Assembly (NCBI GenBank): GCA_022600255.1
Contig: JAHZKU010000215.1
Span: forward strand, 1-10,865
Length of the DNA: 10,865 bases
Source: Actinomycetes bacterium
Lineage (GTDB): Bacteria > Actinomycetota > Actinomycetes > S36-B12 > GCA-2699445
Reading direction: 5' to 3'
Position numbers and translations under genes: made by a program. Below, in pieces: positions 6,883 through 10,865 of the stretch; position 1 is the stretch's first letter, and each line of letters begins with the position of its first letter. The notes under the pieces were generated by a model. The model saw only the letters and a program-made list of their open reading frames with translations, made no database searches and was not told the origin of the DNA.

Positions 6883-7864
6883 AGCTATCCGGCTTCGTAC
6901 CAGCGACTGACACGTTGTAGAAGTATTGCGCGGGTACAACCCGAGACCAGAGCCGCTCGTCAATCCAGTTGAGCCCGCTCCAGGTCTTGTAGGCGAACTG
7001 GAACCAGTTCCAGCTGAGGGAATCGGGCCGCACGGCCTCTTCGAAAGTGCGTACCGGCCAACCAAACCACGAGGCTGTGAGTTCATCGGAGACCGTGCTG
7101 ACATCAATAGCACCAGCTCGCAGGCAGGTCCGCTCCAACTCGACCGGGTCGAAGGTGTGAATGTCCACCACGGATTCCAGTTCCGCGGCGCGCTCGCTCT
7201 CCTTAATCTCTGCCACCGGTCGGCCGTACTTCTTAGCCAGGGGCCAGCGCTGGGTTACGGCTGTGCTGATCTCCCAGGTCGCCCGCGACAGTCGCCGAGC
7301 AACGACATCTCCTTGCGCCGAGGGCTCCCCTGCAAAAACGAAGCGGCCACCGGGCCGCAGCACCCGCAGGATCTCCCGGAACGCCTGATCAAGATCCGGA
7401 ATATGGTGCAGCACGGCGTGGCCGCAGACGAGGTCAAAGGTGTTGTCTGGGTAGGGAAGTTGCTCAGCATCGGCCGTGCGCCCGTCGATATCGAAGCCCA
7501 GGCCCGCCCCGTTTCGCAGAGCGACCTCTACCATCTTGGCGGAAAGGTCGGTGACGTGGGCACGATCGATCACACCACCGGACTTGAGGTTGAGTGTGAA
7601 GAAACCGGTTCCCGCACCGATTTCGAGGGTGTCGCCAAATGGCTCAGCGACTGGGCCAGCCACATGTTCGAACCTGCTGCGGACATAGTCGATGCAACGG
7701 TCGTCGTACGAGATACACCATTTCTCGTCGTAGGTGCCCGCTTCCCAGTCGTGGTAGATCTGGTTGGCCAGCCGTGGGTCATCCCAAGCGGCGGCCATCG
7801 TTTCGTCATCGACGACGATGACGCCATCTACATCTGCTGATGGCACTGCTTCATTGACGCTCAT
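6881..7864 (-). CDS. Class I SAM-dependent methyltransferase, probably Rv3038c-like
   Basis: The 327-residue protein has a Methyltransf_11-type core: EIGAGTGFF (81-89), the acidic strand-2 end at D106 in VTDLSAKM, ADAEQLPYPD (131-140), HAVLHHIPD (149-157) and VLRPGGRFVFAG (168-179). A C-terminal part of about 140 residues, rich in Trp and aromatic residues (for example SWFGWPVRTF and SWNWFQFAYKTW), probably forms a substrate lid. The substrate is unknown. As I remember it, M. tuberculosis Rv3038c is a methyltransferase of the same size directly beside echA17 (Rv3039c), which supports orthology by position. The ATG at 7864 overlaps the crotonase stop as ATGA, so translation is coupled to it. 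Joint transcription with an acetyltransferase next to a glucan operon suggests polysaccharide or lipid methylation. A quinone or small-molecule methyltransferase cannot be excluded. Confidence 0.87.
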   Translation of the reverse strand: MSVNEAVPSADVDGVIVVDDETMAAAWDDPRLANQIYHDWEAGTYDEKWCISYDDRCIDYVRSRFEHVAGPVAEPFGDTLEIGAGTGFFTLNLKSGGVIDRAHVTDLSAKMVEVALRNGAGLGFDIDGRTADAEQLPYPDNTFDLVCGHAVLHHIPDLDQAFREILRVLRPGGRFVFAGEPSAQGDVVARRLSRATWEISTAVTQRWPLAKKYGRPVAEIKESERAAELESVVDIHTFDPVELERTCLRAGAIDVSTVSDELTASWFGWPVRTFEEAVRPDSLSWNWFQFAYKTWSGLNWIDERLWSRVVPAQYFYNVSVAGTKPDS

Positions 7865-8640
7865 TTACCGCTGAACTCTGCCTTCCCTGGGCCGTGCTCG
7901 ACGAATGAGCGCATTCCGATTTCTTGATCCTGCGTTGCGAAGAGCGACGCAAACTGCTGTCTCTCGATGTCCAAGCCGGTGCGAAGATCAACTTCTAGCC
8001 CAGCATCGATCGACTCCTTGGCGGCCCGCAACGCGTAGGGTGCACCTTGCGCCAGTTGAGCAGCCAAGTTGAACGCCGCATCGTAGACGTCGTCCGGCGC
8101 CACCACCCGGTCCACTAGGCCCATCTGCAGCGCCTCTTGCGCGTTAACGAAGCGGCCGGTGAAGATCAGATCCTTCGCACGAGAGGGCCCGATGAGTCGG
8201 GTCAGTCGCTGCGTACCGCCCGCACCCGGGATGATACCGAGCAGGATTTCCGGTTGCCCCAACTTGGCGTTGTCTCCCGCAACCCGTAGATCGCAGCACA
8301 GGGCGAGTTCGCAGCCACCCCCGAGGGCGAAGCCCGTGATGGCAGCGATCGTAGGCTTGGGGATTCGTGCGACCGCGCTGAAACAATCTGTCAGTTCAGC
8401 AGCACGGTCGGCGGCATCGGTGTAGCTCCATCGCGCCATTTCCTTCACGTCGGCGCCCGCCGCCAAGACCTTCGCGCCACCGTAGACAACCACTGCCCGG
8501 ATCGCCTTGTCCGCGGTTGCGGCCTGGGCGGCATCGCGAATCTCGTTTTGCACCGCAGCACTTAAGGCGTTCATTGGTGGTCGATCCAACCGGATCGTCC
8601 CTACGCCATCTTGGATTTCCAGACTGACAAACTCACCCAC
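7861..8640 (-). CDS. Enoyl-CoA hydratase / crotonase family (EchA17-like)
   Basis: This 259-residue crotonase-fold enzyme most likely hydrates 2-enoyl-CoA in fatty-acid beta-oxidation in the cytoplasm. The oxyanion-hole segments are AAGADVKEM (60-68) and GFALGGGCEL (103-112). The two catalytic glutamates of true hydratases are both present: E111 in GGGCELAL and E131 in GQPEILLGIIPGAGG. The C-terminus GMRSFVEHGPGKAEF is a common actinobacterial ending. The GTG at 8640 has GAGGGAGG four bases upstream. It is the first gene of a coupled operon with a methyltransferase and an acetyltransferase. By position it corresponds to M. tuberculosis echA17 (Rv3039c). A related crotonase activity such as isomerase is possible, but the Glu pair favours hydratase. 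Confidence 0.93.
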   Translation of the reverse strand: MGEFVSLEIQDGVGTIRLDRPPMNALSAAVQNEIRDAAQAATADKAIRAVVVYGGAKVLAAGADVKEMARWSYTDAADRAAELTDCFSAVARIPKPTIAAITGFALGGGCELALCCDLRVAGDNAKLGQPEILLGIIPGAGGTQRLTRLIGPSRAKDLIFTGRFVNAQEALQMGLVDRVVAPDDVYDAAFNLAAQLAQGAPYALRAAKESIDAGLEVDLRTGLDIERQQFASLFATQDQEIGMRSFVEHGPGKAEFSGK

Positions 8641-8647
8641 GAAGCCT

Positions 8648-8677
8648 CCCTCAGCAGAACTGTCTGCCTTCTGAGGG
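8648..8677 (-). promoter_or_regulatory. Inverted repeat covering the ribosome binding site of the crotonase gene
   Basis: Seven-base perfect arms, CCCTCAG and CTGAGGG, flank a 16-base loop just upstream of the GTG at 8640. In the minus-strand transcript the 3' arm contains the GAGGG that forms half of the Shine-Dalgarno sequence (8652 to 8645), so the hairpin could mask it. There is no T-run, so it is not a standard terminator for the upstream metalloprotease gene. No promoter stands out in the 81-base gap. Confidence 0.3.
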
Positions 8678-8721
8678 TAGGCCAGTGGGAGTCGAAGCGG
8701 GAAATCTGGCCGCGTCTGCGG

Positions 8722-9465
8722 CTAGCGCGCGGCGTAGGCGGGCACCTTGATGCAGCCCTGCTTAGCGCCAACTGCGTCCAGCCCGGCTTGGTCGTGGTCA
8801 GAGAAGCCTCGGGGCGTGGCGTGACTCAAGTTCGGATGCATCAACTGACCCGGGTCCGAGGCGTGGCCTAGTCCTACCGCGTGGCCCATCTCGTGCAGCA
8901 AGAGGTTGCCGCGGCTAGCTCCGGACTTGAAGCCACGCTTGAGCTTAAGGGCCTTCTTGGCATCCAACAGGGCGTAGCCTCGATCGATCGCATGTTTGGT
9001 GGGAGTCCCCCACAACGTGTACGAGATACCACCGTGCCCGGCATCCCCAGAACTGGTGAATAGGTTAGAGGCGTACTTGCCCTTCCGAGTTGCGTAGGCC
9101 ACGACGATCTCGCCGGAGTTGCCCTGGGCATCGGGCCAGTCTTGGCCGGTCGGCACATGTTTGGTCTTGCCGTTGTACTTCAGCGGTAGGCCCGTGCTCT
9201 TTTTCAGCTTCTCGGTGGCTTTCTTCACTTCCTTCAACGCCTTCTTCTTTGCCTTCTTCTGGGCCTTCTTACCGTCCTTCTTGTTGGCGGCTTTCTTGAC
9301 GTTGGCTTGCACAGTGATCTCGGCCTGGCAAGGGTTCCAGCGCACGGGGTTACCCTCGACATCGATCGTGGCAAAGTCCGAGTTGCCTGCTTGCGCGCCA
9401 AGGCCGATGGGGAGAAAGCCCATCAGTAGTACGCCCGCTCCCGCGGCCGCTAGCCCTTTTTGCAC
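8722..9465 (-). CDS. Secreted metzincin (matrixin-like) metalloprotease with a lysine-rich insert
   Basis: The 247-residue product is a predicted exported zinc protease. A short n-region (MQKG), a hydrophobic core (residues 5-23) and AQA before Gly27 form a signal peptide. The zinc site is the full metzincin motif HEMGHAVGLGH (191-201), followed by a Met-turn, LMHP (208-211). The flanking VRWNPCQ, STGLPLKYNG and HDQAGLDAVG are typical of actinobacterial matrixin-like proteins. C46 and C238 could form a disulfide. Residues 57-89 hold 17 lysines in 33 positions, where the family has an ordinary helix. I prefer the GTG at 9465 because it starts right at the signal peptide. The longer version from the ATG at 9516 adds 17 polar codons with poor codon bias. 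Its substrate is unknown. It lies 127 bases after wecB and may be transcribed on its own. Confidence 0.85.
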   Translation of the reverse strand: MQKGLAAAGAGVLLMGFLPIGLGAQAGNSDFATIDVEGNPVRWNPCQAEITVQANVKKAANKKDGKKAQKKAKKKALKEVKKATEKLKKSTGLPLKYNGKTKHVPTGQDWPDAQGNSGEIVVAYATRKGKYASNLFTSSGDAGHGGISYTLWGTPTKHAIDRGYALLDAKKALKLKRGFKSGASRGNLLLHEMGHAVGLGHASDPGQLMHPNLSHATPRGFSDHDQAGLDAVGAKQGCIKVPAYAAR

Positions 9466-9592
9466 GACTTGAACATCCTCTCGACCATCGAACGTGGTAT
9501 CCCTCCGTATAGACATCGGCTTTCCCCGACCCTGGCTTTAGGTCCGTTTGGGTATGTCGTCAATCGGTGGCAGGCGGTTTCCGTGCGCAGCG

Positions 9593-10865
9593 TTACCGGA
9601 CCGATGCTGGCCGCAGGGTCTCGTGGCTGCCTTGCCGAGCTTGGGGCACAGTCGCCAGAACGCGGCGTTGCGTTTCTGCGATTTCGGCATCGCTGTAGCC
9701 GGCGAACTCCAGCACGGCTTCTCGAGAGAAGCCAGGGCTGGTATCCACCGCCAGATCCCCAAAGACCAAGTGTTCAAGGGCCGTGACGATCCGTTGAGCC
9801 GCAAAACCGTCCCCGAACGGATTCGTCGCGTCTTGCATCGCCTGGTATTCGGTTTCGTCCGCCAATAGTTGCAGGGCCTGCGCCGCGACGTGATGGGGGT
9901 CGGTGCCCACCAGTCGGAGCGTCCCGGCGGCCACACCCTCGGGCCGCTCCGATGTATCGCGTGCCACCAGGACTGGGGTTCCCACGCTCGGCGCTTCCTC
10001 TTGGATGCCGCCGGAGTCTGTGATGGCTAGTGTCGCGCGTGAAAGTAGGTGGGCGAAGTGGGCGTAGTCCATCGGTTCTGTCAGCAGAACGTTTGGCCGG
10101 TCGGAAAGAGCGGGAATCACCTGCTCCCGTACCGTGGGGTTGGGATGCATCGGCCAAACCACCTTCAGGTCGGGTCGTGCCCTTGCGATGGCGGCCACGG
10201 CCTGCGCAATACCGCGAATCCCCGATCCGAGGTTCTCGCGCCGATGCGCCGTAACAACCAAGACCGGGTCGGCACCGCTGAGGGCAGCCGCGAGGTGTTC
10301 ATCCTGCCACTCAACTGGAAACTCTGCGGCTAGGCGGAGGGCATCCAAGCCGGTGTTGCCGGTCTGCAACACGCGGGAGCCGTCAATTCGCTCGGCGACC
10401 AGATTCTCAACGTTCGCAATGGTGGGTGCGAAGTGCAGCGCTGCCAAGCGAGCCAGTACTTGTCTGTTCAATTCTTCGGGAAAGGGACTCAAGATGTCGC
10501 CGGTTCGTAGTCCGGATTCCACGTGCGCCACCGGTAGGCGCGCCCCGACTGACGCAAGGCCACCCGCCATGGCCGACGTGGTGTCGCCGTGCACGAGCGT
10601 CAGGGCTGGGTAGGGGTTTCCGGGGTTCGTGGCTCCGGCGAACAGTCGCGGTCGGCTCCGCCGCTCCGGACCGCCCCGCAGTTCCGTAAGCAACTCGTCC
10701 AAGCCCTTGACGACATTGGCCACCACATCGTTCAAGTCTTGCCCGGGCCGGGCCACCGCTAGGTCCGCGTCTGGTGCAATACCGGCCATCTTCAGCACTG
10801 GCGCCACCATGTCACGGTGCTGCCCTGTGACCACCACGTACGGCATCAACCAAGCCGATTCCCGC
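9593..10865 (-). CDS. wecB: UDP-N-acetylglucosamine 2-epimerase (non-hydrolysing), 5' end outside window
   Basis: The visible part, about 423 residues, interconverts UDP-GlcNAc and UDP-ManNAc to supply ManNAc for surface polysaccharides. Motifs in order: VVVTGQHRDM, PGQDL, LVHGDTTSAMAGGLAS, HVESGLRTGD, SPFPEELNRQ, TAHRREN, MHPNP, and TDSGGIQEEAPSVGTP followed by DTSERPEG. All sites for UDP binding and catalysis appear intact; HVES replaces the commoner HVEA. The frame stays open to the window edge (the last codons read RESAWLMPY), and the usual N-terminal GTRPE strand is missing, so the gene is cut by the boundary rather than starting at the TTG/ATG near 10846-10849. Two departures from the family are a basic and Pro-rich insert just before LVHGDTT and about 60 residues beyond the normal end at NPFGDGFAAQRIVTAL. 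Confidence 0.95.
   Translation of the reverse strand, partial: RESAWLMPYVVVTGQHRDMVAPVLKMAGIAPDADLAVARPGQDLNDVVANVVKGLDELLTELRGGPERRSRPRLFAGATNPGNPYPALTLVHGDTTSAMAGGLASVGARLPVAHVESGLRTGDILSPFPEELNRQVLARLAALHFAPTIANVENLVAERIDGSRVLQTGNTGLDALRLAAEFPVEWQDEHLAAALSGADPVLVVTAHRRENLGSGIRGIAQAVAAIARARPDLKVVWPMHPNPTVREQVIPALSDRPNVLLTEPMDYAHFAHLLSRATLAITDSGGIQEEAPSVGTPVLVARDTSERPEGVAAGTLRLVGTDPHHVAAQALQLLADETEYQAMQDATNPFGDGFAAQRIVTALEHLVFGDLAVDTSPGFSREAVLEFAGYSDAEIAETQRRVLATVPQARQGSHETLRPASVR

Noticed and set aside
6926..7840. 304-codon plus-strand frame opposite the second methyltransferase
   Set aside because: It is the exact antisense of an unmistakable SAM methyltransferase, has no recognisable motif of its own, and fits codon-bias mirroring in high-GC DNA.
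9517..9592. Possible terminator between wecB and the metalloprotease
   Set aside because: Only short imperfect repeats (CGGT/ACCG) are present without a stable stem or T-run.
1..10865. Mobile element, prophage, toxin-antitoxin or CRISPR content
   Set aside because: No transposase, integrase, long direct repeats or spacer array is visible, and coding style looks uniform along the window.

Overview
The window looks like a chromosomal segment from an actinobacterium (Actinomycetota). GC is clearly high (about 60% in stretches I counted by eye). GTG and TTG starts are common, and several genes match, family by family and in order, the region Rv3028c-Rv3039c of Mycobacterium tuberculosis as I remember it. 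It is not obviously a Mycobacterium: several genes of that region are missing and others are inserted. I cannot assign an order or genus. I see no RNA gene, mobile element, CRISPR array or origin.

Layout. On the minus strand at the left are etfA and etfB, the two subunits of electron transfer flavoprotein (etfB is transcribed first), and then a small DUF2306-like membrane protein gene. A short divergent intergenic region (about 2534-2600) separates these from a tight plus-strand operon of three genes: a SAM-dependent methyltransferase (Rv3030-like), a GH57 alpha-glucan branching enzyme (Rv3031-like) and a GT4 alpha-glucosyltransferase (Rv3032-like). This operon runs tail to tail, with a 118-base overlap, into a minus-strand operon read as enoyl-CoA hydratase, then a second methyltransferase, then a left-handed beta-helix acetyltransferase (Rv3034c-like). 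At the right, also on the minus strand, are a secreted metzincin metalloprotease with an extraordinary lysine-rich segment and a 5'-truncated wecB (UDP-GlcNAc 2-epimerase) that runs off the window.

How the genes may work together. In mycobacteria the Rv3030-Rv3034c group is linked to methylglucose lipopolysaccharide (MGLP), a cytoplasmic, partly O-methylated and acylated alpha-1,4-glucan that binds long-chain acyl-CoA. The core chemistry is all present here: chain elongation (GT4), glucan branching or remodelling (GH57), O-methylation (one or two methyltransferases) and O-acylation (acetyltransferase). Fatty-acid oxidation genes (etfBA, crotonase) lie on both sides. The simplest reading is a compact MGLP-like methylated alpha-glucan locus coupled to acyl-CoA metabolism. 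The polysaccharide itself is an inference from gene content. The metzincin and wecB genes look like neighbouring cell-surface genes with no evident tie to the glucan.
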